The position numbers were made by a program, and so were the translations under genes. Under the pieces are notes generated by a model that made no database searches, was not told the DNA's origin, and was given only the letters and a program-made list of their open reading frames with translations. A DNA stretch of 64,000 nt from Vibrio sp. SNU_ST1 (GTDB lineage: Bacteria; Pseudomonadota; Gammaproteobacteria; Enterobacterales; Vibrionaceae), in the NCBI RefSeq assembly GCF_030563405.1, contig NZ_CP130748.1, positions 930,001-994,000 of the forward strand, in the 5' to 3' direction. This document shows positions 18,910 through 30,826 of this stretch, in pieces (the first letter of the stretch is position 1; the number at the start of each line of letters is the position of its first letter).

Positions 18910-20487
18910 CTAGTTTACTTGTTGTTTAATGTACTCACCTAGCTCTGAGTGGTGCATGATTTTTGAAACGGGCAGTATTTTCTCAGCAGGGCCCCAAGCA
19001 AACACGTTCACTGGTGTGTGAGTGTGTGTACCTGTACCCCAAACGATGTTTTGACCTGTTGCTTGTTCGCGAGCAAGCAAGTTGCCACGGTCGTTATAAG
19101 GGAAGAATGCATCGAAATCGTTGATAGCAGGCACTTCTTCTGCCGACAAGTATTTGTGCTGAGCCAATCGGTATGGGTTCGGCTTACTTGCTAATACATT
19201 TTTCGCTTGTTCAGCTGTAATAGGGAACTCACTGCTTTTGTTGACGATCTCAGCCAGTTTTTCAGGTGTTTGCTGCGCTTTATCCAGCTTCTGAAATTCA
19301 CTGATCATGCCGTAGTAGCTTTGCTTCTGATTATATAAACCATCAAGAATATCGAATGCGCCAAAGTTAAAGTTAGGTGCATAGTCGCGGTCGGCGAAGG
19401 CTTTACCAGAACGTTTCTGTGGTTTTGGTAGGTCGTTAGAAGAGTAGCTGAAGCCAAAAGAGCCTGTTTCGTGGTCTGCGGTCACTATCACGATCGTGTC
19501 TTCACGATCTTTTGCCCATTCATACACAGTTTGGATCGCTTCATCAAACTTGAGCAGTTCATGCAGCATGGTGCCGGCATCGTTACTGTGTCCCGCCCAG
19601 TCGATTTGGCCACCCTCGACCATTAGGAAAAAGCCATCTTCATCTTTGGATAGGATGTTGAGCGCTTTTTGTGTCATCTCTTTCAAACTTGGTTGAGTAT
19701 GTTCGCCACTTTTTTTCTTGTTGCTGTAAGCGATGCCGTCGTCCATGCCTGAGTAGGCGAATAGGCCAAGTAGTTTATCGCCCTTAGCGTCGTCTAGCAT
19801 GTTGCGATTAAACGCCAGTTGGTAGCCGTCTTTTTGTGCTTCAGTCAGCAGGTTACGGTCGTCTTTACGCTTCGATTTGAGGTAAACATCACCTTGAGTC
19901 AGCTTCTCAAGTTGCTTATAGGTTTCACCTTTATCATTGGTCGATTTAGGGATCCAGTGACGTAATCCTCCCGAAAGCATTACATCAACACCTGTTTCTA
20001 ACATGTCGTTAGCAATTTGGTTTTCTAAAGAACGGTGAGGTTGGTGAGCAGCGAATGCAGCAGGTGTGGCGTGAGTTAAGCGCGTATCGGACACGAGTCC
20101 TGTTGCTTTACCTGCCTTTTTAGCTTTCTCAAGAACCGTCTCAACATGATTGCCCTGAGAATCAATGCCAATCACTTCTGAACCACTGTAGATACCCGTT
20201 GCAAGCATGGTGGCTGAACAAGCTGAATCGACCACGATTGCATCTTCTGGGTGAGTCAGGGATGAACCAATAACCCCTTCTTGAGCAAGTTGATAAAGGG
20301 CGGTTTTGTTCCCTTTATAGATCGAGTTTGGTGCTTGGTTTGCGTAAGTTTCTAACAGGCCAACTTGTTGAGGTCCCATTCCATCGCCAATCATCAGAAT
20401 GACGTTTTTTATTTCTGCTGAAAGTACGTTGAATGAAAGTGTTGAGGTTGCCACTGCGGCAATGATTGGTTTTATAATGTGCTTCAT
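18910..20487 (-). CDS. phoA: Alkaline phosphatase
   Basis: The 525-aa secreted enzyme has a signal peptide (residues 1-23, FNVLSA) and the alkaline phosphatase core. It shows the metal/nucleophile motif VVDSACSATMLATG with nucleophile Ser88, ADHETGSFGFSYS and THTHTPVNVFAWGP for the zinc ligands. It would release phosphate from monoesters in the periplasm. It is longer than E. coli PhoA (471 aa) and closer to the marine Vibrio type. No clear Pho box faces the gene (see rejected items). Confidence 0.92.
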   Translation of the reverse strand: MKHIIKPIIAAVATSTLSFNVLSAEIKNVILMIGDGMGPQQVGLLETYANQAPNSIYKGNKTALYQLAQEGVIGSSLTHPEDAIVVDSACSATMLATGIYSGSEVIGIDSQGNHVETVLEKAKKAGKATGLVSDTRLTHATPAAFAAHQPHRSLENQIANDMLETGVDVMLSGGLRHWIPKSTNDKGETYKQLEKLTQGDVYLKSKRKDDRNLLTEAQKDGYQLAFNRNMLDDAKGDKLLGLFAYSGMDDGIAYSNKKKSGEHTQPSLKEMTQKALNILSKDEDGFFLMVEGGQIDWAGHSNDAGTMLHELLKFDEAIQTVYEWAKDREDTIVIVTADHETGSFGFSYSSNDLPKPQKRSGKAFADRDYAPNFNFGAFDILDGLYNQKQSYYGMISEFQKLDKAQQTPEKLAEIVNKSSEFPITAEQAKNVLASKPNPYRLAQHKYLSAEEVPAINDFDAFFPYNDRGNLLAREQATGQNIVWGTGTHTHTPVNVFAWGPAEKILPVSKIMHHSELGEYIKQQVN

Positions 20488-20607
20488 TGGTTATCCCTTT
20501 TTATATAAGCGGGATGATTAGAACATCGATTTGTGTCAAAGTCGTTTCATATTTATTTCATCAATGTGAAATTGAGCAATGACTCCAATTTTCTGAGAAG
20601 TATAAAA

Positions 20608-20633
20608 AAAGGCTCACATTTCTGTGAGCCTTT
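20608..20633. terminator. Terminator after the BCCT gene
   Basis: AAAGGCTCACA / TGTGAGCCTTT stem with a TTTC loop; the minus strand continues into seven T. Confidence 0.9.
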
Positions 20634-20680
20634 GTCGTATTTAGGAGGGTCCAAATCAATGGACTGCGTCATGGCTAATG

Positions 20681-22567
20681 TCAAGCAAGCGGTAAGTCTG
20701 CAACCACCTGGTTGAACGTGATACGAGCATTCTGAGCTTGCTCAGATAACTCGATTTTTTTCGCTTGTGCGGCACTAAGATTACTCTCGGCCTGCTCAAG
20801 TGCTTGTTGTAGGTTCTCTGGTAACTCGTGAGTTTCCATTTGTGAACCTTGTTCTAACACATAAGCGCGAATTTCTTTTTTCACTGCGGCAAGTTCTGTG
20901 TAGGCAACTCGCTCAAGTTCTGCGGCCTCTTGCGCAGCATCTTTTTCTTTCTCAAATTGAGCCAGCGCCATACCTTCTGCAGACCAAGGGTCCATATCTG
21001 GTAGTTCTTCGATGTTGATCGTTGGCTCGATGTACGCATCTTGATGGCGTAGGTCGAGGCTCGTTGCACGAACCGCTGAAATCATCAGCATCACAGAGAT
21101 CACCAGTAGCGGTAAGCCACCAACTATTGCTGCCGTTTGTAGCGTACTTAGACCACCCAAGAACATCAGAATCGTTGGCAAGAACGACAGTGTGAATGCC
21201 CAGAACATACGGTTCCAACGCATTGGCTCTTCGGTCACGTTGTTTTGCACAACAGACGCTAGGATGTATGAGATTGAGTCAAATGTCGTTGCAGTGAAAA
21301 TAATACACAGCAGCGTAAATACCGCGATAACCAGCGTACTCATTGGCAGTTGCGCAAGCATCGAGAAGATAGCTTTGGTTGCGCCTTCTGCATTCAAAAT
21401 CGCTACTACATCCAGCTCACCAGAAAGTTGTAGTGATAGGCCGTAGTTACCTAAAATCATGAAGAATAGGAAACAACCTAGAGAACCAAAGAAGATTGAA
21501 CCTGACACCATTTGTTTGATGGTTCTACCGCGAGAAATACGCGCAACAAACAGACCCATACTTGGTGCAAATACTAACCACCACGCCCAGTAGAAAATGG
21601 TCCAGTCTTGTGGGAAGTGAGTGTTCTCAAAGGTACCGTAACCACCGAATGGCTCAGCCCACGTTGCCATCACGAAGAAGTTAGACAATAGGCGACCAAT
21701 CGAGTCTAGGCCTGTTTCTAGCATGAAGATCGTCGGGCCAGCAATCAGAACGAAAGTCAGTAGACCCATTGCACCCCAGAAATTTATGTTACTCAGGATC
21801 TTGATGCCTTTTTCCAAACCAGCATAAGAAGAGTAAGCAAAAATTGCCGTACAAACTAAAAGTACCATTGCTTGCGTAAGGTTATTTTTAGGTAGGCCGA
21901 ATAGGTGATTCAGGCCTTCAGTGATAAGAGGTGCTGCTAAACCTAGTGTTGTCGCAGCGCCGCCTAATAGACCGAAAATAAATAGGATATCGACGATTTT
22001 TCCAGGTACGCCTTTACTGCGGTGTTCACCAAGAACAGGCATTAACGCACTAGAGATCTTTAGAACAGGCTGTTTACGCACATAAAAGAAGTAAGCGATA
22101 GGAATCGCTGGGATCAGGTAGATAGACCAAGCGATTGGTCCCCAGTGGAACAAACCATAAGTTGCCGCCCAACGAACCGCTTCTTCACTTCCGGGTTCTA
22201 GTTGGAAAGGAGGTGATTGGTAGTAGTAAGCCCACTCAATGCAGCCCCAGTACAAGATACTTGCGCCGATACCACCACAGAAAAGCATTGCTGCCCATGA
22301 TGCAGTTTTGAACTCAGGTTCTTCATCAGCTTCACCCAGTTTAATTTGTCCCATGTCACTGAACACTACGTAAACCATGAAGGCACAAGCAGCGAGGCCT
22401 AGAGCAAGATATAGAAATCCAAGTTGATCCGTCATGAATGTTTTCGCAACCGCAATCCAGTCTGCGCCCTGTGCTGGGAACAAAATTAGCGGGAAAACTA
22501 TCGTGAGTAGGAGTGCAATAGCACCAAAGAAGGTAGGCTTATCAATAAGCTCAAAAGTGTTTTTCAC
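20681..22567 (-). CDS. BCCT-family betaine/choline/carnitine transporter
   Basis: The 628-aa inner-membrane carrier has about 12 helices and the BCCT signature region (GCIEWAYYYQSPPF, FYWAWWLVFAPSMGLFVARISRGR). Such transporters import compatible solutes (glycine betaine, choline, carnitine or DMSP) with Na+ or H+ and serve osmoprotection. The start codon appears to be GTG. The last ~110 residues are a long, charged, probably coiled-coil cytoplasmic tail, as in osmosensing members. The substrate cannot be told from the sequence. Confidence 0.92.
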   Translation of the reverse strand: MKNTFELIDKPTFFGAIALLLTIVFPLILFPAQGADWIAVAKTFMTDQLGFLYLALGLAACAFMVYVVFSDMGQIKLGEADEEPEFKTASWAAMLFCGGIGASILYWGCIEWAYYYQSPPFQLEPGSEEAVRWAATYGLFHWGPIAWSIYLIPAIPIAYFFYVRKQPVLKISSALMPVLGEHRSKGVPGKIVDILFIFGLLGGAATTLGLAAPLITEGLNHLFGLPKNNLTQAMVLLVCTAIFAYSSYAGLEKGIKILSNINFWGAMGLLTFVLIAGPTIFMLETGLDSIGRLLSNFFVMATWAEPFGGYGTFENTHFPQDWTIFYWAWWLVFAPSMGLFVARISRGRTIKQMVSGSIFFGSLGCFLFFMILGNYGLSLQLSGELDVVAILNAEGATKAIFSMLAQLPMSTLVIAVFTLLCIIFTATTFDSISYILASVVQNNVTEEPMRWNRMFWAFTLSFLPTILMFLGGLSTLQTAAIVGGLPLLVISVMLMISAVRATSLDLRHQDAYIEPTINIEELPDMDPWSAEGMALAQFEKEKDAAQEAAELERVAYTELAAVKKEIRAYVLEQGSQMETHELPENLQQALEQAESNLSAAQAKKIELSEQAQNARITFNQVVADLPLA

Positions 22568-22743
22568 GAGTATTATTCCATTAAAATGAGAGCGGAATTA
22601 TGGAATGAACTCGTTTTTTAGACCAAATCAGGTCTGTTGTCGTGACGATAAATTGCTTCTATTCAATAAAAGGTAGGTAATGAAAGAATAGAGAAGCAGA
22701 GCTGTAAAGTTAGGCTAAAGCGAAATTAGGTTAAAGCAAAAAG

Positions 22744-23097
22744 TTAGACTAAAGCGATAAGGATGCCACCTACGGTAAGTGCCGCGGACAAGAATTGCCC
22801 CGCTGAATAAGAGCCATCATCCTCTTCTTCAACCTTGTCTGGGTGGTCCATGCCTAATGCGCCGTGAGCGAACGATTCAACTTTATCGGTAACGGTTGCG
22901 TTTTCCGCTTCGAATTTTTTGGATTCTTTATCGATTTGTTTAAGAGCAGATAATAGCGCTTTTCCTTCATCAGAAAGCTTAACGGTATTTTGTTCCACCT
23001 TGAGTGGAGCAGGCTTTTCAGCCTCGGTGCTTTTATTCTGTGCGTTCATTTTCGCAGGTGAATACAGCTGAGTATTACTCGTTCCTACTGGTGTCAT
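22744..23097 (-). CDS. Small protein with C-terminal hydrophobic tail, unknown function
   Basis: I start at the ATG at 23097 (MTPVGTSN, 117 aa), which has AAGGAG eight bases upstream; the longer frame to 23157 lacks a ribosome site. The protein is charged and helical, with the sequence LSDEGKALLSALKQIDKE and an acidic stretch. It ends in a hydrophobic segment (AGQFLSAALTVGGILIALV), as in a tail-anchored protein. No family recognised. It is a single gene between the BCCT and chaN-like genes. Confidence 0.7.
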   Translation of the reverse strand: MTPVGTSNTQLYSPAKMNAQNKSTEAEKPAPLKVEQNTVKLSDEGKALLSALKQIDKESKKFEAENATVTDKVESFAHGALGMDHPDKVEEEDDGSYSAGQFLSAALTVGGILIALV

Positions 23098-23350
23098 ATC
23101 GATCTCCTTACCTATCCTTAAATATAGTATCGGCAGAGGTGTGAAAAACTTGTGCATTTAATCACCGTGGTGATGTTTTTTATTCGCACATTGTTTTTTC
23201 GTCTGCTTAGTCAAACCGTCTAGTTATTAAGCAAATCTTGTGCCGATAAGGAATTTGAATGTTATATAGAGTTAGAGTGAATGATAGGAGCCAATGAAGT
23301 TCTGTCGATGGGCTAGTTATGTAGATAGCCCATCGTTTCGTTCTCTTATA

Positions 23351-23388
23351 AGAATGGATAAGAATGGATAAGAATGGATAAGAATGGT
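23351..23388. repeat. Tandem 10-bp repeat (AGAATGGATA) beside the chaN stop
   Basis: Three exact AGAATGGATA units and a partial fourth sit directly against the chaN-like stop codon (23389). The array is short and AT-rich. Confidence 0.85.
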
Positions 23389-24348
23389 TTAGTCGCACTC
23401 TAGGCTCGCGCCGCGCTTAGATAGGTGTTTGTATGCCTTCATTCTGTTCTCTTTTTTAACAAAGCGAGCGGGTGGAGAAAGCACTTTTAGTTGGTAGTTA
23501 CTGCTATCTGATGAGACATCTTCAACCGGGCTGATGATGGCAATTTTCAGTTCTGGATTGCGACGTAGAATCGATGCAGCTGTGCCTAAACCATCTTCTG
23601 TATGGAACTTGCCAGCAATATGAATCACTTGCTGATTTGGGTTTGATGTTAGGTAACCGACAATCGACTCCGCCATGGTTTCATCCCATGTTACTTGAGC
23701 GGCAAACTGCTTTTCTGTTTGCTCTGGGGTACCGTGATGCATCGAAGCCATGAATTTTTCTTTGTAAAGGCTATCGCCAGTATCCACTTCTGAAGCAATC
23801 CATTGACGTTGTTCCGTCGTTAGCTGATCTAGATAGGCTAATCCCTTACGGCCAATACACTGTACGAATGACTTTGGTGCGTTTGCCGCAATGATATCGA
23901 CGTCATTGGTTTTAGCGAATTCAACTAACGCGCGATAATCACTTTCGTAGTTTGGCCAAGCAGCCGCTTGAGACATAAGAATTTGTTCGCCAATTTCATC
24001 ATTGAGATATTGGTTTAATGTGTCTTGATGTTCTCGAGTGAATTGTTCCATTGAAAGCGTGATGTTTGATGTGGCGTTGCGACGCGCTTTTAAGAAATCG
24101 GTTTGGAAGCGATGGATTGCCGAGTGAGTGTGCCATTCGCCTATAAGAACCACATCAGCGTCAATCAGTTGTTTAGGTAATGCATCGAGAGAAAGCGTTT
24201 CGCCTTGTGGAGAAGCAAACTGGTAGTCATAGAATGTGGAAACGGTATCCGTTTGCGTGTTAGCTACTTTTTGAGAAGTGCTGTTTGAAGGTTGATTAGC
24301 ACAAGCTGTAAGCAGGGTCGCTAATCCGATAAGAATAATACGTTGCAT
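23389..24348 (-). CDS. ChaN-family haem-binding lipoprotein
   Basis: The 319-aa protein has a lipobox (LLTACANQ, Cys16) and a ChaN/EreA-like domain with the motif IGEWHTHSAIHRFQTDF near residues 71-87. Known ChaN proteins (Campylobacter) bind haem at a dimer interface and aid iron uptake; family members may also be hydrolases. ATG at 24348 follows AAGGAGGC. The gene is monocistronic with a tandem repeat in its 3' flank. Confidence 0.85.
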   Translation of the reverse strand: MQRIILIGLATLLTACANQPSNSTSQKVANTQTDTVSTFYDYQFASPQGETLSLDALPKQLIDADVVLIGEWHTHSAIHRFQTDFLKARRNATSNITLSMEQFTREHQDTLNQYLNDEIGEQILMSQAAAWPNYESDYRALVEFAKTNDVDIIAANAPKSFVQCIGRKGLAYLDQLTTEQRQWIASEVDTGDSLYKEKFMASMHHGTPEQTEKQFAAQVTWDETMAESIVGYLTSNPNQQVIHIAGKFHTEDGLGTAASILRRNPELKIAIISPVEDVSSDSSNYQLKVLSPPARFVKKENRMKAYKHLSKRGASLECD

Positions 24349-24423
24349 GAAATGCCTCCTTGAAGAACACGCATACTAAAGGAGGCAAGATGAGATTTCA
24401 ATGCAAACGATAATCAATATCAA

Positions 24424-25239
24424 TTAAAGTTTTTTGCGGTACACTCGTAGCATAAAGTCCGCTTCACAGTTGAATTGCTCAGCATTAATGAGTTGTTGTT
24501 TAAACTCTTCACTCGCTTTCCAAGCAAACGGCGTCATCTGTAGCAGGTCGAATGCGTCTGACCCCGATAGTTCCATCATATAGTTTAGTTGCTCTTGATG
24601 CTCAAGAATAAAACCTTCAATCATTTCTGGATCTTCGTCGTGCAAGCGAACACCATCATAAATTGCATCACGCAGCTGATACAGATGTCGGCTAGCAGGG
24701 GTCACGGTGATCACCACGCCATTGTCTTTGATGGTGCGCTGCAGTTCTTCAGCCTTGCAAGGCGCGTAAATGCGTAGAATACCGTCTAAGCTGTTTTCCG
24801 AAAAGGGCAGGCGATGGCTTGAAGCGACTGAGAAGTCGACAGCAGGGTAGCGTTTAGCTGCGTATTTGATAGCAATCTTAGAAATGTCTAGGCCAAAAGT
24901 CGCACCATTCTTTTCTTGAAGGTTTACCGCAATTTCATTGGTGTAATAACCTTCACCACAACCGATATCTAATAGGCTAGGGGCGGTTGCTGGCAGATAG
25001 CTAGCGCATAAACCAACAACGGCTTGACGCATTGGATCGTAGTGGTTGCCTTCAAGGAAGCGGCGGCGAGCTTGCATCATCTCTTTGTTGTCACCTGGAT
25101 CTTTTGAGCGTTTGTGGTGCGCTGGCATCAAATTAACATAGCCTTCTTTCGCTAGGTCGAACTGATGGTTCTTTTCACACTTAAACGTACGATCGTTTTG
25201 AGATAAAGGTTGGTGACACAAAGGGCATTGGTAAGTCAT
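24424..25239 (-). CDS. rlmA: 23S rRNA (guanine-N1)-methyltransferase RlmA
   Basis: The 271-aa enzyme has the N-terminal zinc finger (Cys5, Cys8, Cys21, His25), a SAM-binding Rossmann fold (LLDIGCGEGYYT) and the RlmA C-terminal block. It methylates N1 of G745 in helix 35 of 23S rRNA. The frame is complete and starts at an ATG at 25239. Confidence 0.94.
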   Translation of the reverse strand: MTYQCPLCHQPLSQNDRTFKCEKNHQFDLAKEGYVNLMPAHHKRSKDPGDNKEMMQARRRFLEGNHYDPMRQAVVGLCASYLPATAPSLLDIGCGEGYYTNEIAVNLQEKNGATFGLDISKIAIKYAAKRYPAVDFSVASSHRLPFSENSLDGILRIYAPCKAEELQRTIKDNGVVITVTPASRHLYQLRDAIYDGVRLHDEDPEMIEGFILEHQEQLNYMMELSGSDAFDLLQMTPFAWKASEEFKQQLINAEQFNCEADFMLRVYRKKL

Positions 25240-25430
25240 TGCGAACTCGAGGTAGAAATTTCAAGTCCAAAATTTTAACAGGAAGCATAGTGGGGCGCTA
25301 GAATAAACGCAGCTGTCTTGGTTAACGGCAACTAGTGAATGACAGAGGCAGTCAGTAAGAGATAGAGCCAACGTATGGTTGGCTCTATTGGTTATGAGCA
25401 AGTCACTGATAGAAACAGCGAACTCGGCTT

Positions 25431-27467
25431 CTAGCTAAAGAAGTTAACTTGGTTCTTTAACGACTCAGCTTGTTTTTGAAGTTCATCAGCACTGTGAGAA
25501 GTCTTAGCACTGGTTTCACGGCTTTGCTGGTTCAAATCGCTGATCGCATGCGCGTTTGCTGCTATTTCTTGAGAAACCTGAGCTTGCTCTTCTGATGTCG
25601 CAGCTATGGTTTCAGCTTGAGAAGCAATAGATTCAACTTGAGAGGCAATCGACTCTAGGGCAGTGCCTGCTTCTTGCGCTTTATCAAGTACTTGGTTGGC
25701 ATTCGATTGGCTTTGTGTCATCAGGTTCACTGCATTGTTAGTTGAAGATTTCAACTTCTCGATGATGCTCACTACGTCTTGTACTGACGTTTGTGTACGA
25801 TGAGCCAATGTTCTTACTTCGTCAGCGACCACGGCAAAACCACGACCTTGATCACCTGCACGCGCTGCTTCTATTGCTGCGTTCAACGCAAGTAAGTTGG
25901 TTTGTTCTGCGATGTCATCAATCATTTTGGTGACGGTTTGAATGCTTTCGCTATCAGAACTCACTTGCTCGATGGCCGATGCTGATTTGTCTAATTGATC
26001 ATTTAGCTGGGCAACATCAATACACACACCTTCAACGACTTCTAAACCTTTCTGGCTGTCTTCATTTGCAAGGCGAACATTTTCAGCAATGCTATTCACT
26101 TGCTGTGCTACAGATTCTGCCGAGGTAGCCATCTCTTCAATTGCGGTAACGACTTGCTCTACCTGTGCTTGTTGGCGGTCAGATTGGCTCAGATTGTGGC
26201 TAGCATCCTGTGACACACTGCTAGAGCTGTTTTGTACTTGATCACTGGTCGTACGAATTTCTCCAACGAGTGTATTCAATTGAGCAGCCATATTCGCAAC
26301 GCCGGTATTTAGGTTGCTGATTTCATTCTTAGTCTGTTTGCCGTTGTTTGGAATATGTAAGCTGACTTCGCCTTTTCCTAAGCGCATCATGTATTCGTTT
26401 AAAGTCGTTAACGGCGTCAAGGTACGGTTCAATACGAGCGTTAACACGACGATGGTAGCGGCGGCAATCAAGGTCGCGATTATCGCGATAAGTTTCAGCA
26501 GTTCGTCACTGCCTTTAGTGACTTCATTAATAAATGTGCCGCCAAGTAGTTTCCAATTCCACCCCGGGACTTCGGTATAGACGAGGTATTTTTCGCCTAC
26601 TGTTCCTTGATACTCAAAAGGGTAGAGAATCAAGCCGGATGGCTGCTCAAAGAGCTGATAGAAAGGTTTGTTACCGTCGTAGTCAGCAACATCCACAATA
26701 GATTTATCACCTCCAGCATTGGTAGGGTGCAGTAAGTACTGGCCTTGATGCTCTTCTTCATTGTCAACGATGATGGTATAGCCAGTATCGCCCCATGAAA
26801 CAGAACGCAATGACTCAAACAGGTTTTGTGTCGCCTCTTCTACGGGTAGACCAATGAAAGAGACACCGTTAACTTTGCCTTGTGCATTCATTAAAGGTGC
26901 GTAGTAGGTAATGTAGCGTTGGTCGAAAAGCTTCACTTGCGCGTAATAAGCTTGGCCATTTTTGAGTTTGTTATAGCCAGGATGATCCTTGCCTAACGTT
27001 GTGGCAACAACACGTTCCCCTGACGGTTTTTTAAGAGAAGTAGACACGCGAATAAAGTCATCGCCAAATGGGGCAAATAGGGTTGCTACAGCGCCGGTGT
27101 CACGAGTAAAGCTATCAACGAGTTTAGTGTCGTTGATTAGGCTCTCACCATATTGAGTCATGTTAGGAATGGAATGACCGTTGAACTCAACGTCGTAATT
27201 CTCAACATAAACACCTGCTAGATAACCGTTACGAAAGGTGGATTCTAAAACTTTGGCGGTATGCAGGTAGGCATCGAATTGGCCAGATATGGTTTTGGCC
27301 ATCGCTTCTACTTTGGATTGGTGTTCCCTTAACGTGTTGTCTAATAATACTTGTGAGGCATTGCGATACACGAGCGTTGCGATAGAGCCAAAGGCGATAA
27401 GTAAGCACAGCAAAATGACCAACTTAAGTTGGAAGCCAACACTTTGATTTTTGTATTTCTCGAACAT
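25431..27467 (-). CDS. Methyl-accepting chemotaxis protein with periplasmic Cache domain
   Basis: The 678-aa chemoreceptor has an N-terminal membrane helix (~15-35) and a large periplasmic sensor of Cache type ([20 protein letters not shown] region in the middle). A second helix (~320-345) is followed by HAMP and the cytoplasmic signalling helical hairpin. The hairpin tip [26 protein letters not shown] is conserved. It would bind CheW/CheA and control flagellar switching. The ligand is unknown. It is a single gene. Confidence 0.95.
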   Translation of the reverse strand: MFEKYKNQSVGFQLKLVILLCLLIAFGSIATLVYRNASQVLLDNTLREHQSKVEAMAKTISGQFDAYLHTAKVLESTFRNGYLAGVYVENYDVEFNGHSIPNMTQYGESLINDTKLVDSFTRDTGAVATLFAPFGDDFIRVSTSLKKPSGERVVATTLGKDHPGYNKLKNGQAYYAQVKLFDQRYITYYAPLMNAQGKVNGVSFIGLPVEEATQNLFESLRSVSWGDTGYTIIVDNEEEHQGQYLLHPTNAGGDKSIVDVADYDGNKPFYQLFEQPSGLILYPFEYQGTVGEKYLVYTEVPGWNWKLLGGTFINEVTKGSDELLKLIAIIATLIAAATIVVLTLVLNRTLTPLTTLNEYMMRLGKGEVSLHIPNNGKQTKNEISNLNTGVANMAAQLNTLVGEIRTTSDQVQNSSSSVSQDASHNLSQSDRQQAQVEQVVTAIEEMATSAESVAQQVNSIAENVRLANEDSQKGLEVVEGVCIDVAQLNDQLDKSASAIEQVSSDSESIQTVTKMIDDIAEQTNLLALNAAIEAARAGDQGRGFAVVADEVRTLAHRTQTSVQDVVSIIEKLKSSTNNAVNLMTQSQSNANQVLDKAQEAGTALESIASQVESIASQAETIAATSEEQAQVSQEIAANAHAISDLNQQSRETSAKTSHSADELQKQAESLKNQVNFFS

Positions 27468-27780
27468 GAATTCATTATCCTGTCTTCATTGAGGTGTTGT
27501 TAAGTGGTTTTAGATAAGTTTGTTATTGAGCCTCCTATAATAAGAACTTATTCATAGGCAGTAATTGATAAGAATTAATGAATTGATAGTTATATTTATA
27601 AATTATGGCGTATGAGATATGAAATGTAATTTGGAATGTATTTGAATCTGAGTAGGTAAACTTTGTCTGCGTTAAATTACAAACTAGTCATGGGAATAGA
27701 GATGGAGATAGAGAGGGTTAGGGGCAATAAAAATGCAGCTCATGGCTGCATTTTCGTTTCCAATTAGCCTAGCTTTAAGC
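27468..27780. other. Intergenic region between the MCP and yeaD genes
   Basis: The 313-bp stretch is AT-rich, holds the MCP promoter side and the yeaD terminator (27730-27754), and shows no coding frame of note. Confidence 0.6.
27730..27756 (-). terminator. Terminator after yeaD
   Basis: AAAATGCAGC / GCTGCATTTT stem with a TCATG loop, 26 bases beyond the yeaD stop. Confidence 0.88.
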
Positions 27781-28665
27781 TTATTTTGAAGCGAGAACCG
27801 TAATCAGCAGGTGGTTTTCGCCAGGCTGTAGCGTTTTTCCTGCTTCTAGGCTTGGTGCGTGCAGTGTTGATTCAACACATAGCATTGTTAGGTAACCGTC
27901 GTCTTGCATGTCGCCCATACCTGCAGCGCCTTCAGCCCACGGGTTCCACAGTACTGCAGAGTTATGACCGTGGTTTTCAACCGTTAGTGTACGATCCAAC
28001 TTTTTGTCGGCAACAAGAATCTGAGCTTCTGGCTGTGTGTAAACACGGTCAATCGTGTCGGTCAGTACCAGTTCAGAGCCACCTTGGCAGATCTTGCCAC
28101 CTTGTAGGCTATCAATGTACTCAGCACCCATACCCGTTGTGGTTGTGTTGCGAATATCGCCAACGTTGAGGTAAGTGTGTAGCGCGCCAGAGAAAGTCCA
28201 TGGCTGTGAATCAGTGTTCTTCACATCTAAGGTCACTTTTAGCTGCTCGCCGATCTCAACATTCAAACGTGCATCGAACTGATGAGGCCATACTGCTAGC
28301 GTCTCTTCGCTTGGCTTCAGACCTAAGCTAATAATCACGCCAGCTTCGCTTTCACGGTGCTCAACCAATTGCCATTCGCTTGAACGTGCAAAACCATGTG
28401 CTGGTGCTGCAATGCGACCAAACCAAGGCCAACATACAGGGATACCACCTCGCAAGGCTGTTTTTCCGTCGAATTTAGCTTGTTGGCTCATCCAAATCAG
28501 GTCTTCTTGACCTTGCGGTTGGAATGACACCACATGGCCGCCAAACAGTGAAATCGCTGCGTTTGCTTTATCGTGGATAACGCGAACCAGTTTTACACCT
28601 TCGTGTTCAACGATAGTGACATTGTCAGAAAGTACCGCCAGTGCAGGTAGAGTAGATAAATCCAT
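27781..28665 (-). CDS. yeaD: D-hexose-6-phosphate mutarotase
   Basis: The 294-aa galactose-mutarotase-like (aldose 1-epimerase fold) protein matches YeaD. It interconverts alpha and beta anomers of glucose 6-phosphate and related sugars. The block LRGGIPVCWPWFGR and the GALHTYLNVGDI stretch are typical. It lies downstream of gapA as in E. coli (gapA-yeaD), with a terminator between them here. ATG 28665 follows AGAAGGATCATG. Confidence 0.93.
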   Translation of the reverse strand: MDLSTLPALAVLSDNVTIVEHEGVKLVRVIHDKANAAISLFGGHVVSFQPQGQEDLIWMSQQAKFDGKTALRGGIPVCWPWFGRIAAPAHGFARSSEWQLVEHRESEAGVIISLGLKPSEETLAVWPHQFDARLNVEIGEQLKVTLDVKNTDSQPWTFSGALHTYLNVGDIRNTTTTGMGAEYIDSLQGGKICQGGSELVLTDTIDRVYTQPEAQILVADKKLDRTLTVENHGHNSAVLWNPWAEGAAGMGDMQDDGYLTMLCVESTLHAPSLEAGKTLQPGENHLLITVLASK

Positions 28666-28814
28666 TACATGATCCTTCTAAGGAAATTGAATTCAAATGC
28701 TGACTAGAGTGATGCTTGTTTTTTCATGATTAATAAGCAGAGTCAGTATTAGAATTGAATTTTGTGTTTGGGCTAATCTTGTTAGATAGACGCGGTAAAA
28801 AGATAGCAGGTATT

Positions 28815-28842
28815 AAAAAGGCGACACTAAGGTCGCCTTTTT
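28815..28842. terminator. Terminator after gapA
   Basis: AAAAAGGCGAC / GTCGCCTTTTT stem with an ACTAAG loop. Confidence 0.9.
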
Positions 28843-28901
28843 CAAAGTCTGCTCAAAACAGTCTTCGCTAATGCTTATCTAAAGCTATTTCTAAAAAGAA
28901 A

Positions 28902-30255
<1,354 letters not shown>

Positions 30256-30654
30256 ATGATAAAGCCTGATGAATACTGGCGTGAACGCCTAACGGAGGAT
30301 GAATTTTCTGTGTGTCGTCAACGTGGTACCGAAGCCCCATATAGCGGTAAGTTACTGCACAACCATAAGACGGGTGTCTATAGCTGCACATGCTGTGAAA
30401 GCCCTTTGTTTCTGTCGGATAACAAATATGATTCAGGGTGCGGTTGGCCAAGCTTTGATGCCCCAGTGAATGATGAAGCAGTACGCTATATAGAAGATCT
30501 AAGTCACGGAATGAAGCGTGTAGAGATCCGTTGTACCGCTTGTGATAGCCATTTAGGTCACGTTTTTCCTGACGGTCCGAAGACAACTGGTGAACGGTTC
30601 TGTGTTAATTCTGTGTCGTTAATTTTCAACAAAAATGACGAAACTACCAAATAA
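30256..30654 (+). CDS. msrB: Peptide-methionine (R)-S-oxide reductase MsrB
   Basis: The 132-aa enzyme reduces the R-epimer of methionine sulfoxide in proteins. It has the catalytic Cys116 (RFCVNSVSL) and two CxxC zinc pairs (Cys44/Cys47 and Cys93/Cys96). I start at ATG 30256 because GGGAGGAAAT lies directly upstream; the longer frame (30217) would add 13 residues of no family match. It is divergent from gapA, an arrangement common in Vibrionaceae and Enterobacterales. Confidence 0.96.
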   Translation: MIKPDEYWRERLTEDEFSVCRQRGTEAPYSGKLLHNHKTGVYSCTCCESPLFLSDNKYDSGCGWPSFDAPVNDEAVRYIEDLSHGMKRVEIRCTACDSHLGHVFPDGPKTTGERFCVNSVSLIFNKNDETTK

Positions 30655-30745
30655 CTTGTCACAATTGTCTAATCCTTACAGGCGTATTTGTTGATTTAGG
30701 AATGCTGAAAGGCTCAAGATTTCAGAATTAGCCTTAGTACAAACA

Positions 30746-30778
30746 AAAACAGCTACCATGATGGTAGCTGTTTTTTTT
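30746..30778. terminator. Terminator after msrB
   Basis: ACAGCTACCAT / ATGGTAGCTGT perfect stem with almost no loop, followed by eight T. Confidence 0.9.
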
Positions 30779-30826
30779 GAAAGCTCATGAATAGAACGTT
30801 TGGACTAGAAAACGAGAACAGTGCGA

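Noticed and set aside
20540..20565. Two TTTCAT repeats 11 bases apart upstream of phoA, like a Pho box
   Set aside because: They lie on the strand opposite to phoA and match the Pho consensus only in part, so I do not call a site.
23351..23388. CRISPR array
   Set aside because: The 10-bp units have no spacers and no cas genes are near.
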